A stretch of DNA of 55,282 nucleotides from Candidatus Tidjanibacter gallistercoris (lineage in GTDB: Bacteria > Bacteroidota > Bacteroidia > Bacteroidales > Rikenellaceae), in NCBI GenBank assembly GCA_019114205.1, contig DXFY01000032.1, positions 1 to 55,282 of the forward strand, in the 5' to 3' direction. How positions within the stretch are numbered: the stretch's first letter is position 1; every line of letters starts with the position of its first letter. Below, piece after piece: positions 34,740 to 43,408 of this stretch. A program made the translations under genes and the position numbers. The notes beneath the pieces were generated by a model that worked only from the letters and a program-made list of their open reading frames with translations, did no database searches and had not been told where the DNA came from.

Positions 34740-35618
34740 TTACCGCAACAGGGGCAGGGCGTGCAGCAGGTTCCGCAGACGGATGGCCGTGCGCGGCATC
34801 GGTTCGGCCACGGTCAGCCCGACAAGTTCCGTCACCCGCGCAATGTCGCCGATAACCCGGACTACCTGCTCCAGCGACATGCCGTCGGGGTCGGTTCCGA
34901 CGGCTGCGACGATTTCGGCCGGGTCGAGCACATCCAGGTCCAAATGTACGACCGTCCTCGAAGCGCCGCACGTTTTCAGCCAGCGGAGTACTGCCCCGCT
35001 TTCTTCCGCAACCTCCTCCTTCGACACCTGAGCGATGCCGTACTGCCGCTGCCGTTCGCGGATTTCGTCCCGCTCCCAGTTCCGCAGTCCGACATAGAGA
35101 ATGCGCGAGGGGTCGAACCGGGCGGGCAGTGCGGAGACGAGCTGCCGCTCGCCGTATCCCATACAGGCTGCGACGGCCATCGCATGGTAAGCCGGATAAA
35201 CGTCGCCGGGGAGGGTGATGTCGGGATGGGCGTCAATCCACACCATCGCCACATCGCCCGCATACCGCTCCGCCAAATAGGTGAACGGCACCACGCTCAC
35301 GGAGCACTCGCCGCCCAGCGTGACAATCCGGTCGGGTGCCGATGCGCGCAGCATCGCCAGCGCCGCCCGCGACTGGCGGAGGATGACGTCCCGGTCGAGG
35401 ACGCCGTCCTGCACCATGCGTCTGCCGACGGCGGTTTCCACCGGGACGGTAAGCGTCTCGTCCCCTCCTGCGGGGGCAAGAAACTCCAGCAGATGCGCCC
35501 CCAGCCAATACCCCCGCGCGGCATCGTCGGGTCGCTCCACTTCCGGCACAAGCCGGACGATATCGGCCCCCTGCCACTGCGGATAGATGAGCCGAACGGT
35601 CTTCATGGTTCTCTCCAT
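34740..35618 (-). CDS. Arginase/agmatinase family protein with unusual metal motif
   Basis: 292 residues (ATG at 35606 is an alternative start). The family metal motifs are DAHPD (129-133) and 'HLDLDVLDP' (225-233). The first motif is GGECS (102-106) where arginases have GGDHS, so the Mn-A ligand His is Cys105. The fold is that of ureohydrolases, which cleave guanidino groups to urea in the cytoplasm, but substrate and even activity are uncertain because of the changed ligand. The nitroreductase gene lies 103 bases upstream on the same strand and may be cotranscribed. Confidence 0.85.
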   Translation of the reverse strand: MERTMKTVRLIYPQWQGADIVRLVPEVERPDDAARGYWLGAHLLEFLAPAGGDETLTVPVETAVGRRMVQDGVLDRDVILRQSRAALAMLRASAPDRIVTLGGECSVSVVPFTYLAERYAGDVAMVWIDAHPDITLPGDVYPAYHAMAVAACMGYGERQLVSALPARFDPSRILYVGLRNWERDEIRERQRQYGIAQVSKEEVAEESGAVLRWLKTCGASRTVVHLDLDVLDPAEIVAAVGTDPDGMSLEQVVRVIGDIARVTELVGLTVAEPMPRTAIRLRNLLHALPLLR

Positions 35619-35721
35619 AGCAATCGTCTGTTTTCATTCCACGCACCGGGTCGGTGCAACGAGCTGCTGCCGGCATCACCGTAACCGCCCGTACCGTACG
35701 GGGGCGTCCGCTTCCCTGCGG

Positions 35722-36261
35722 TCATTCCACCCACACGACATAATCCGCCTTGCGCGGCTTGGCCTCCGGTGCAGCACCGGTCAGCGGGTAACCGAGCACG
35801 CAGTGCCCGATGCCTTCGTAGTCGCCTTCGATACCCCACTCCTGCAACAGTGCCTTTCCTTCCGGCGAATCGAATACCTCCTTGGCACGATGTATCCAAC
35901 AACTTCCCAATCCCACGGCATAAGCCGCATTCAACAGATTGCCCATCACCAACGAACCGTCATACAGGTAAGTGGGGCGGCTACGGTCTGCCAGCACCAC
36001 CAGCACCGCAGGCGCCCCGTAAAAGGGGTCGGAAGCGGTTCCCATTACGGCCGCATTGAGCGCCGAAAGACGGTCGCGCACGGCTCCGTTCGTTACCGCC
36101 ACGATGCGGGGCGCCTGCATCCCCATGCCGGTGGGGGCATAAGTACCCGCCTCGGCCACCCGTTCTATCAGCTCCTTCGCCGGCATCCGGTCGGGGTCGT
36201 ACCCGCGGATGCTGCGGCGTGTCTTCATATTTTCCAACACGACATTCATAAACGTATTCAT
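35722..36261 (-). CDS. Nitroreductase family protein
   Basis: 179 residues. FMN-binding signature at the start 'MKTRRSIRGYDPDRMPAKEL', then 'AGTYAPTGMGMQAPRIVAVT', and the C-terminal 'LGSCWIHRAKEVFDSPEGKA' and 'GHCVLGYPL'. Members use NAD(P)H and FMN to reduce quinones, nitro compounds or flavins in the cytoplasm; the substrate is open. It is transcribed toward the arginase-like gene. Confidence 0.92.
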   Translation of the reverse strand: MNTFMNVVLENMKTRRSIRGYDPDRMPAKELIERVAEAGTYAPTGMGMQAPRIVAVTNGAVRDRLSALNAAVMGTASDPFYGAPAVLVVLADRSRPTYLYDGSLVMGNLLNAAYAVGLGSCWIHRAKEVFDSPEGKALLQEWGIEGDYEGIGHCVLGYPLTGAAPEAKPRKADYVVWVE

Positions 36262-36599
36262 TCATCGTTTCCCGACAAACGACCCGGCCATCTCCATCCG
36301 GCACAGGCCGTATTATCTGACAATCATCATCTTGTTCCGGATATTCCTGCCTTGTGCTGTCCGGTCTCCGGAACCGAAGAACCGTACCAAAGAGCGGTAC
36401 GACAAGCATCCGGTTGTTTTTCAAAAATAGTAAATAAAACGATACGGTACGCCTGCGCCCGCACGAAACGGCAGCGCCCCTTCCGAGGCGACAAACCATC
36501 CTCCCCAACAACGACAGCACCTTCCGCCCGCAACGACAGCAGGGAAAATCCTGCAACAGGTTACTACAAAATTTCCGACCGCTCCGGTCCCATACGACA
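36262..36599. other. Gene-free interval
   Basis: About 340 bases upstream of the nitroreductase gene and downstream of oadB. It holds three partial copies of a short motif (acgacagca, at about 36504, 36531 and 36594) but no gene or RNA. Confidence 0.5.
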
Positions 36600-36629
36600 G
36601 CAGGGGAACCTTTTACAAGGCTCCCCTGC
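36600..36629 (-). terminator. Hairpin after oadB, probable terminator
   Basis: Arms GCAGGGGAACCTT / AAGGCTCCCCTGC (one mismatch) with loop TTAC, 22 bases past the stop of oadB. No long T-run, so termination strength is uncertain. Confidence 0.6.
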
Positions 36630-36651
36630 ACATCGTAAGGCCAACCGTTAA

Positions 36652-37821
36652 CTATCCCAGGAATCCGAGCAGGATACCCGCAGCCACCGCACTGCCTATC
36701 ACGCCGGCCACGTTCGGCCCCATGGCATGCATGAGCAGGTGGTTGTTCTTGTCGTATTTCAACCCGATTTCCTGCGAAACGCGAGCCGCATCGGGCACCG
36801 CCGAAACGCCGGCATTGCCGATGAGCGGGTTGATTTTGTTGCCTTCCTTGAGGAACAGGTTGAGGAACTTGACGAACAGCACGCCGCCGAAGGTGGCGAT
36901 GATGAACGAAGCCGCACCGATTGCGAAGACGAGCAGCGACTTTTCCGTCAGGAAGGTCGTCGCCTGCGTCGAGGCCCCCACGGTAAGCCCTATCAATATC
37001 GTCACGATGTCGATGAGCGGACCGCCGGCAGTTGTGGCGAGCCGTTTGGTCACACCGCTCTCCTTCAGCAGGTTACCGAGGAAGAGCATGCCGAGCAGCG
37101 GAAGACCTGAAGGAACGAGGAAGCACGTCAGCAGCAGACCGATAATCGGAAACATGATTTTCTCGCTCTTGGAGATGGGCCGCGGCGGCCGCATCCGGAT
37201 AAGGCGTTCCTTCTTGGTCGTACACAGTTTCATAATCCACGGCTGGAGCACCGGCACGAGGGCCATGTAGGAATAGGCCGCAATCGCGATGGAGCCCATC
37301 ATGTCCGGCGCGAGCCGGCTCGAAAGGAAAATGGCCGTCGGGCCGTCGGCACCGCCGATGATGCCTATCGCACCCGCTTCGGCCGCGGTAAACCCGAAGG
37401 CCAGCGACACGATGTACGCCCCGAAGATGCCGAGCTGCGCCGCCGCACCTATCGTCATCAGTTTCGGATTGGATATGAGGGCCGAAAAGTCGGTCATCGC
37501 CCCGATGCCGAGGAAAATCAGCGGCGGATAGATACCGTTCTTCACCCCGAAATAGAGGTAGTTCAGCACGGAACCCTCTTCATAGACGCCTATCTGCATG
37601 CCGTCGTGGAACGGTATGTTGCCGATGAGGATACCGAACCCTATCGGAACGAGCAGCATCGGCTCCATCTTGTGCTTGATGCCGAGATAGAGGAAAAACA
37701 GGCCCACGGCTATCATGACGATATGCCCCCATGTAGCGTTGGCAAAACCCGTAATACTCCAGAACTCGCGCAGGTTCTGGCCGATAAAGGCCCCGAACCC
37801 GCTGTCCAAAAACATCGTCAT
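36652..37821 (-). CDS. oadB: Sodium-translocating decarboxylase beta subunit
   Basis: 389 residues, strongly hydrophobic with about ten membrane segments. Family blocks: 'FGVKNGIYPPLIFLGIGAMT', 'GIIGGADGPTAIFLSSRLAP', and the C-terminal 'NPLIGNAGVSAVPDAARVSQ'. The beta subunit couples decarboxylation of the carboxybiotin carrier to export of sodium ions. With the carboxyltransferase and carrier in the same operon it forms methylmalonyl-CoA decarboxylase (or oxaloacetate decarboxylase). It starts 3 bases after the biotin carrier gene stop. Confidence 0.95.
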   Translation of the reverse strand: MTMFLDSGFGAFIGQNLREFWSITGFANATWGHIVMIAVGLFFLYLGIKHKMEPMLLVPIGFGILIGNIPFHDGMQIGVYEEGSVLNYLYFGVKNGIYPPLIFLGIGAMTDFSALISNPKLMTIGAAAQLGIFGAYIVSLAFGFTAAEAGAIGIIGGADGPTAIFLSSRLAPDMMGSIAIAAYSYMALVPVLQPWIMKLCTTKKERLIRMRPPRPISKSEKIMFPIIGLLLTCFLVPSGLPLLGMLFLGNLLKESGVTKRLATTAGGPLIDIVTILIGLTVGASTQATTFLTEKSLLVFAIGAASFIIATFGGVLFVKFLNLFLKEGNKINPLIGNAGVSAVPDAARVSQEIGLKYDKNNHLLMHAMGPNVAGVIGSAVAAGILLGFLG

Positions 37822-37824
37822 AGG

Positions 37825-38271
37825 CTATTCTATCGTTATCAGTACATCCCCTTCCATGACGGAATCGCCGGGCCTTTTCATTATCTTCTTCACCACTCCG
37901 CTCTTGTTCGCGTCGATGTTGTTCTCCATCTTCATGGCTTCGAGAATCATCACCGTTTGTCCGTCCTTCACGGTATCCCCTTCGTTCACACGAAGTTCGA
38001 GCACCGTACCGGGCAGCGGGCTGCGGAGCTGCGTCTCGCTGCCGCCCGCAGCGGGGGCGCTGTTAATCTTGACGGGAGCCGCCTGCGGCGTGGCCTGATA
38101 GGTAGCCGGAGCCACTTGTACGGGTTTCACCGGCTTCGGGCCGCCGAGTTCGTTCTCCAGTTCCACTTTGTAGGATGTGCCGTTCACCGACACGGTAGCC
38201 ACCCCGTCTTCCACGTTGTCCACGGCCACCTTGTACGCATTGCCGTTTATTTTGAATTTATACTCTTTCAT
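37825..38271 (-). CDS. Biotin carrier subunit of the sodium-pumping decarboxylase
   Basis: 148 residues. An N-terminal small beta domain ('MKEYKFKINGNAYKVAVDNV') and a Pro/Ala-rich flexible linker (about 50-78) lead to a biotinyl domain with EAMKMEN, where Lys114 carries biotin. It shuttles the carboxyl group from the carboxyltransferase (MmdA-like) to the membrane beta subunit. The linker allows the movement. The gene lies between the LTD-OadG gene (10 bases) and oadB (3 bases). Confidence 0.95.
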   Translation of the reverse strand: MKEYKFKINGNAYKVAVDNVEDGVATVSVNGTSYKVELENELGGPKPVKPVQVAPATYQATPQAAPVKINSAPAAGGSETQLRSPLPGTVLELRVNEGDTVKDGQTVMILEAMKMENNIDANKSGVVKKIMKRPGDSVMEGDVLITIE

Positions 38272-38281
38272 ATACGCTTGC

Positions 38282-39298
38282 TTATTTTTTTCTCGGAGGT
38301 AATTCGGTCATGCCGTGTATCTTGGAGTTCCACGGCGAATACATTCTGCTCACGCGGTTCATCGTGATGACCGTCGATTCGTGCACGTGCAGGTCTTCCT
38401 GGTAGAGTTTGAGCGCCAATGCGATGGCAGCCACTTCCTCGCCGGTGTAACCGCCGTCGCGGGCCTGTTTGCCCACGACCGGTTCGCCGCCCTGCCGCAC
38501 CGATGTGCGGTTGGCACGCTTCACCATAATCATGCCTATCAGTTTGAAGACGAGGAATATCGCCACCAATGCAAGGAATACCACGCTCATGGCCGTTAGC
38601 GACATCACCGCTCCCGCTTCGTCCCGTTGCCGGAACAGTTCGTGCCGCGGTACCTCTTCGTTCACCTCGTTCGTGGCCATCGGCGTGGTCTTTTTCATCG
38701 CCTGCGGCTGGTATTTCAGTCGCGCGGCAATGGCGTCGAGATAAGCGTCGCCCCGGAGCGCCCGCCGTTCGGCACGCGAAAATTCCGGGAACACCTTGGA
38801 CTCGATTTCCTCGTGTCCGAGGATACCCCATGCCACGTCCGCTACGGGCGTATATCCCTCCGGGAACCGGAACACGCTGATGACATCCTTGCCGTTGGCA
38901 TTGTACAGAATGACCATGTCCACCGGCTCTTCGTCGAGCGTGAAGTTGGTGTAAAACGTACCTTTTGTATCCGTACCCTCGCAGAAAAAGAGCCTGTACC
39001 CCAGCGGTTCGATGCTCGTGGCGGGATTGTTGCGCGGGATGTAGTACTTCTTTATCACCTTGTTGCCCTGGGCGTCGTAGCGGTCTGCATAGCGGATGCC
39101 GAGGTAGCAGCCGCCTACGTCCACCCGTTCATAACCCGTATTGAAAAGCTCCACCCACGATTCGCGGAGACCGTAGTCATCCACGATATCGTTCTCGTTG
39201 CGGACGAGCACTTCGTTGATTCTGACGTTGAGGACGCCCTGGGCCGAGAGTCCGAGGCCGCAAAGCGTCGCAACGACAAACAGACATAACTTCCTCAT
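38282..39298 (-). CDS. OadG-type gamma/delta subunit fused to an N-terminal lamin-tail domain
   Basis: 338 residues. A signal peptide ('LCLFVVATLCGLGLSAQ') precedes a lamin-tail-like domain (about 22-145: 'VRINEVLVRNENDIVDDYG', 'ESWVELFNTGYERVDVGGCY'). A single membrane helix at about 232-256 ('MSLTAMSVVFLALVAIFLVF') is the OadG signature, followed by a cytoplasmic tail. OadG/delta subunits hold the decarboxylase complex together. The extra domain would sit in the periplasm. It lies 4 bases after the carboxyltransferase gene. Confidence 0.88.
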   Translation of the reverse strand: MRKLCLFVVATLCGLGLSAQGVLNVRINEVLVRNENDIVDDYGLRESWVELFNTGYERVDVGGCYLGIRYADRYDAQGNKVIKKYYIPRNNPATSIEPLGYRLFFCEGTDTKGTFYTNFTLDEEPVDMVILYNANGKDVISVFRFPEGYTPVADVAWGILGHEEIESKVFPEFSRAERRALRGDAYLDAIAARLKYQPQAMKKTTPMATNEVNEEVPRHELFRQRDEAGAVMSLTAMSVVFLALVAIFLVFKLIGMIMVKRANRTSVRQGGEPVVGKQARDGGYTGEEVAAIALALKLYQEDLHVHESTVITMNRVSRMYSPWNSKIHGMTELPPRKK

Positions 39299-39302
39299 AA
39301 GC

Positions 39303-40865
39303 CTACAGCGGTATATTGGAATGTTTCTTGGCCGGATTGGTCAGACGCTTGGTCGAAAGCGACTGCAACGCGCGGATAACGCGGAAACGCGTGTTGCGCG
39401 GTTCGATGACGTCGTCTATGTACCCGTATTTGGCCGCATTGTACGGATTCGAGAATTTCCTGCGGTACTCCTCCTCTTTCTCCGCGATGAAGGCCGCCTT
39501 CTGGGCCGGGTCTTCGATTTTGGCGATTTCACGGGCGAAGAGCACCTCAACGGCACCGCTCGCTCCCATCACCGCAATCTCGGCACTCGGCCATGCATAG
39601 TTGATGTCGCCGCGGATATGCTTGGAGGACATGACGATGTAAGCGCCGCCGTAGGACTTGCGCAGCGTCACGGTCACCTTCGGTACGGTCGCTTCGCAGT
39701 AGGCGAAGAGCAGTTTCGCACCGTGCGTGATGACGCCACCGTACTCCTGCCCCGTTCCCGGCAGGAAGCCCGGAACGTCCACCAGCGTGACGAGCGGAAT
39801 GTTGAACGCATCGCAGAAACGCACGAAGCGAGCGGCCTTGCGCGAGGCGTTGATATCCAGCACGCCGGCCATGTACTTGGGCTGGTTGGCGATGATGCCC
39901 ACGCTCTGCCCGTTGAAGCGGGCGAAGCAGGTGATGACGTTCTTGGCAAACGCCTCGTGCACTTCGAGGAACTCGCCGTTATCGACGATGGCCCGTATCA
40001 CCTCGTACATGTCGTAGGGCTTGTTGGGGCTGTCGGGGATGATTTCGTTCAGCGAATCCTCCAGCCTGCTGATGGAGTCGGTGCAGGGCGCCAGGGGCGC
40101 ATCCTCCATGTTGTTCTGCGGAATATAGGAAATCAGTTTGCGGATAAGTTCCATCGCCTCCTCCTCGGTTGAAGTGGCGAAATCGGCCACGCCCGACTTG
40201 CCGGTGTGTACCGTGGCACCGCCGAGCTGCTCCTGCGTCACATCCTCGCCGGTTACGGTCTTCACTACCGCCGGCCCGGTCAGGAACATATAGCTGGTGT
40301 CGCGCTTCATGATGGTGAAGTCGGTCAGTGCGGGCGAATAGACCGCACCTCCGGCGCACGGACCGAGGATGACCGAAATCTGGGGAATGACGCCCGACGC
40401 CATCACGTTGCGCTGGAATATTTCCGCATAGCCCGCCAGAGCATTCACGCCCTCCTGGATACGGGCTCCGCCCGAATCGTTCAGCCCGATGCAGGGCGCT
40501 CCCGCTTTCATAGCCATATCCATGACCTTGCATATCTTTTCGGACATGGTCTTGGAAAGCGAACCTCCCGACACAGTGAAGTCCTGGGCGAAGATATATA
40601 CCAGACGGCCGTCTATGGTACCGTAGCCGGTCACCACGCCGTCGCCATAAGTATGGCTTTTCTCCATCCCGAAGTCGTAGCAGCGGTGTGTCACGAACAT
40701 GTCGAACTCCTCGAAGCTGCCTTCGTCGAGCAGCATTTGTATCCTCTCGCGGGCGGTATACTTGCCCTTGGCGTGCTGCGCGTCGATTCGCTTCTGTCCG
40801 CCGCCCAGCCTCGCTTCTTCGCGCAGCGCTATCAGCTCCGCGATTTTGTTCCGGTTATCGCTCAT
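39303..40865 (-). CDS. mmdA: Carboxyltransferase subunit, methylmalonyl-CoA decarboxylase alpha/propionyl-CoA carboxylase beta type
   Basis: 520 residues, normal length for MmdA/PccB. Two crotonase-like halves: the N-half with '[20 protein letters not shown]', '[19 protein letters not shown]' and '[20 protein letters not shown]'; the C-half with '[20 protein letters not shown]' and '[14 protein letters not shown]'. It moves the carboxyl group of methylmalonyl-CoA to biotin, giving propionyl-CoA. The operon with OadB and the epimerase favours methylmalonyl-CoA decarboxylase over a biosynthetic carboxylase; no biotin carboxylase gene is present. Confidence 0.93.
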   Translation of the reverse strand: MSDNRNKIAELIALREEARLGGGQKRIDAQHAKGKYTARERIQMLLDEGSFEEFDMFVTHRCYDFGMEKSHTYGDGVVTGYGTIDGRLVYIFAQDFTVSGGSLSKTMSEKICKVMDMAMKAGAPCIGLNDSGGARIQEGVNALAGYAEIFQRNVMASGVIPQISVILGPCAGGAVYSPALTDFTIMKRDTSYMFLTGPAVVKTVTGEDVTQEQLGGATVHTGKSGVADFATSTEEEAMELIRKLISYIPQNNMEDAPLAPCTDSISRLEDSLNEIIPDSPNKPYDMYEVIRAIVDNGEFLEVHEAFAKNVITCFARFNGQSVGIIANQPKYMAGVLDINASRKAARFVRFCDAFNIPLVTLVDVPGFLPGTGQEYGGVITHGAKLLFAYCEATVPKVTVTLRKSYGGAYIVMSSKHIRGDINYAWPSAEIAVMGASGAVEVLFAREIAKIEDPAQKAAFIAEKEEEYRRKFSNPYNAAKYGYIDDVIEPRNTRFRVIRALQSLSTKRLTNPAKKHSNIPL

Positions 40866-40958
40866 ATATTAATTCTGAATAAATTTATCGTTCCGATTCT
40901 CCTGCCGTCCGCTCAGGCATCCCGCACCGCAGGCAAGGACGGCGAAACCGTTGAAGAA

Positions 40959-40986
40959 CGGCGCCCTTTCACCGCAGGGCGCCGTC
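40959..40986 (-). terminator. Hairpin between mce and mmdA
   Basis: Arms ACGGCGCCCT / AGGGCGCCGT around 8 bases, 12 bases past the mce stop. No T-run, so it may be a weak terminator or an mRNA processing/stability element within the operon. Confidence 0.5.
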
Positions 40987-40997
40987 CGTACAACCGA

Positions 40998-41411
40998 TTA
41001 TTTTCCGTTCTTGTCCTCGCACAGTTCGGTCAGCACACCGCCAGTGGACTTGGGATGCAGGAATGCGATGGTCAGCCCTTCCGCACCCCGACGTGGCGTC
41101 TTGTCGATGAGGCGGACACCCTTGCTTTCGGCTTCGGCCAATGCCTCCTCGATGTTCTCCACCGCATACGCCACATGGTGCACTCCCTCGCCCCGATTGG
41201 CGATGAACTTGGCGATGGTACTCTCCTCGCTCGTGGGTTCGAGCAGTTCTATCTTGGTCTGGCCGACTTTGAAAAATGCGGTCTTCACCTTCTGGTCGGC
41301 GACTTCTTCGATGTTGTAGCATTTGAAACCCAGGATGTTTTCCCAGAAAGGTATCGCCTCTTCCAGATTCTTCACGGCGATTCCGAGATGTTCGATATGT
41401 GAAATTTTCAT
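40998..41411 (-). CDS. mce: Methylmalonyl-CoA epimerase
   Basis: 137 residues from the ATG at 41411 ('[20 protein letters not shown]'); a frame extension of 12 codons is not family-like. It is a glyoxalase/VOC fold with metal ligands in 'HIEHLGIAV', '[20 protein letters not shown]' and the C-terminal '[10 protein letters not shown]'. It interconverts (S)- and (R)-methylmalonyl-CoA, linking mutase and decarboxylase in the succinate to propionate route. First gene of the decarboxylase operon; a -7 box TATCTTTG lies at 41487-41480. Confidence 0.95.
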   Translation of the reverse strand: MKISHIEHLGIAVKNLEEAIPFWENILGFKCYNIEEVADQKVKTAFFKVGQTKIELLEPTSEESTIAKFIANRGEGVHHVAYAVENIEEALAEAESKGVRLIDKTPRRGAEGLTIAFLHPKSTGGVLTELCEDKNGK

Positions 41412-41479
41412 CTCTTTGATATTTTGGTTTATAAAGAATTCGCACACGCGGCCGGCGGTCGCAAAACCCGCAAACGTTA

Positions 41480-41487
41480 CAAAGATA
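41480..41487 (-). promoter_or_regulatory. -7 box TATCTTTG of the mce-oadB operon
   Basis: Minus-strand TATCTTTG, 68 bases before the mce ATG; fits TAnnTTTG, without a clear -33. Confidence 0.55.
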
Positions 41488-41577
41488 ACTTTTCTTTTCA
41501 GAATACCGGGAACAAAACCGCGACTTTTTTCGCCTTCCCGGTACGGCCGGCACGGGTTCCGGCCGCCCTTTCCCGCC

Positions 41578-42693
41578 CTACATCAGGCTCCGGTAAACGG
41601 CCGTCAGGTTGGCTGCGATGACCGGTTCGCGGAAATTCCGGGCATAGGCAGTCCCTTTTGCCACCATGTCCCCGACCGCGCCGGTGTCGCCGAGCACGGT
41701 CTCCAGCGCATGGAGCATCTCTTCCGTATTTTCCGGGTCTACGTAGATGCAGGCGTCGCCCCCCGTTTCGGGAAACACCCCTCCGCGGGTTGTGATGACC
41801 GGCACCCTGGAATGAAGCGCTTCGAGAATCGGGATTCCGAATCCCTCATAAAACGAGGGATAGACGAATGCGCAAGCCATCTGGTAAATGGCAGGCAGGT
41901 CGCCCGGCGGTACGCTGTGAAGCATCCGCACGCGGCTGCCGATACCGTGCGCCGCGGCATATTCCATGACGCGGTCGGCATAGCGGGTATGTCTGCCGCA
42001 CGCCACGAGGTCGATGTCGAGCCGGCCCGCGACCATGGCCCTGACGGTCAGCATCAGGTTCTTCCGCTCCTCTATCGTACCGACGCTCAGAATGTAGCGC
42101 TCCGGCAGTCCGTAGGCGGCCCGCACTTCGCGTCGCTGACGTTCCCCGACAGTCCGTTCGAAGACCGGGTCGCATCCCTGATACACCACGTCGATTTTCT
42201 CTTCGGGCACGTGCCAGTAGTTAATCAGGTCGCCGGCGGTCTGGCGGCTGATGGCGACGATGCGGTCTGCATCACGACAGCTCCGGGAATATTTGCGGGC
42301 ATAAAGCCACCGGTCCACGGGCTTGTATAGTTCGGGATGGTGGACGAAGATGATGTCGTGCATGGTGACCACGCTGCGCGCCCTCGTGCGGCCGATGTCG
42401 GCCGGGAGTTCATTGCTCAGGCCGTGGTAAATGTCCACACCGCTCAGGCGGATGGCCCGGCTCATCCCGTAACTGCGCCACAGGGAGCCGGACAGGGCCC
42501 GGACGCCCTGCGGCGTTACGATTCCGGCACCGTCGGGCACCCGGAAACCGCAGCGGTTCCCCTCCTTCGGAGTGAACAGCGTGTACCTGTTTTCCGGCGC
42601 GTACTCGGACAGGAGCCTGACCGTGCTCCGCGAATAGTTGCCCAACCCGCTGCCGTTGAAGAAAAGCCTCTTTGCATCGAATCCGATATTCAT
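41578..42693 (-). CDS. Glycosyltransferase family 4-like protein
   Basis: 371 residues from the ATG at 42693 ('[20 protein letters not shown]'); the frame stays open upstream but that part is antisense to the thioredoxin-like gene. GT-B fold: N-terminal half with '[20 protein letters not shown]' and '[18 protein letters not shown]', C-terminal half with '[20 protein letters not shown]' and the donor-binding '[20 protein letters not shown]'. It transfers a sugar from a nucleotide-sugar in surface polysaccharide or glycan synthesis; sugar and acceptor unknown. Single gene, no polysaccharide cluster nearby. Confidence 0.92.
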   Translation of the reverse strand: MNIGFDAKRLFFNGSGLGNYSRSTVRLLSEYAPENRYTLFTPKEGNRCGFRVPDGAGIVTPQGVRALSGSLWRSYGMSRAIRLSGVDIYHGLSNELPADIGRTRARSVVTMHDIIFVHHPELYKPVDRWLYARKYSRSCRDADRIVAISRQTAGDLINYWHVPEEKIDVVYQGCDPVFERTVGERQRREVRAAYGLPERYILSVGTIEERKNLMLTVRAMVAGRLDIDLVACGRHTRYADRVMEYAAAHGIGSRVRMLHSVPPGDLPAIYQMACAFVYPSFYEGFGIPILEALHSRVPVITTRGGVFPETGGDACIYVDPENTEEMLHALETVLGDTGAVGDMVAKGTAYARNFREPVIAANLTAVYRSLM

Positions 42694-42934
42694 GACACTC
42701 GCCCGTTGAGAAAAGGTTATGCAGCCGTAAAGATAAGACAATGTATCGAAATACCCGCAGGCACCGCCCTTTTTCAGCAGCGGTACCGGACAGAGGAAAC
42801 CCGGCAGCAAGGATATATCGGCAAAAAATCGTACATTCGCACTGTATCCGGTCCGGAAGCCGCCGGCGCGGTATTTGCCGGCTGTCCCGCACGAAAGAGG
42901 GACGGGAAACCGGCCCGGACGAAAAACGACTGCC

Positions 42935-43396
42935 ATGAAAAGATTCCTCATGCTGGCGGCGCTGGCCATGCTGGTCGCCGCTCCGCTGCGGGCACAGCGG
43001 CTGGTAATCGGCGAGCGCGCCCCGGAGCTTACCGTCGCCCGATGGCTCAACGGAGCTCCCGACACCGACGGCAAAGCCGTCATGGTCGAATTCTACCACT
43101 CCTCCAACCGCAGCAGCGCCGAACGCCTCGCCCGGCTCGACGCAATCGCGAAGGCCCATGCGAACGACCTGGCCGTCATCGTGGTAACGCGCGAGGACGA
43201 TTCCGCCGTCACGTCGGCCCTGCTTCAGGGCAATCCCTCCTACCGGGTGGGATACGACGGCGACGGCTCGGTATTCTCGGCCTTCTCCGCCCGCTACGTG
43301 CCTTACTCGGTCATCTCCGACCGGCGGGGCCGCATTCTGTGGGTAGGCAACCCCTCGTCGCTAACCGACGCGGACATTACCGGTATCATCGAATAA
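42935..43396 (+). CDS. Exported thioredoxin-like protein lacking the CxxC motif
   Basis: 153 residues from the ATG at 42935, where a signal peptide begins ('FLMLAALAMLVAAPLRAQ'). The mature part is a TlpA/AhpC-type thioredoxin fold: 'IGERAPELTVARWLNG', 'GKAVMVEFYHSSNRSSAERL', 'DLAVIVVTREDD', 'VPYSVISDRRGRILWVG'. At the place of WCxxC it reads YHSSNRSS (54-61), so no thiol redox centre is present; the cis-Pro (VPYS) is retained. It may be a binding or chaperone variant. It precedes meaB by 12 bases and is probably cotranscribed. Confidence 0.82.
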   Translation: MKRFLMLAALAMLVAAPLRAQRLVIGERAPELTVARWLNGAPDTDGKAVMVEFYHSSNRSSAERLARLDAIAKAHANDLAVIVVTREDDSAVTSALLQGNPSYRVGYDGDGSVFSAFSARYVPYSVISDRRGRILWVGNPSSLTDADITGIIE

Positions 43397-43408
43397 ACTC
43401 CGCAAGCA

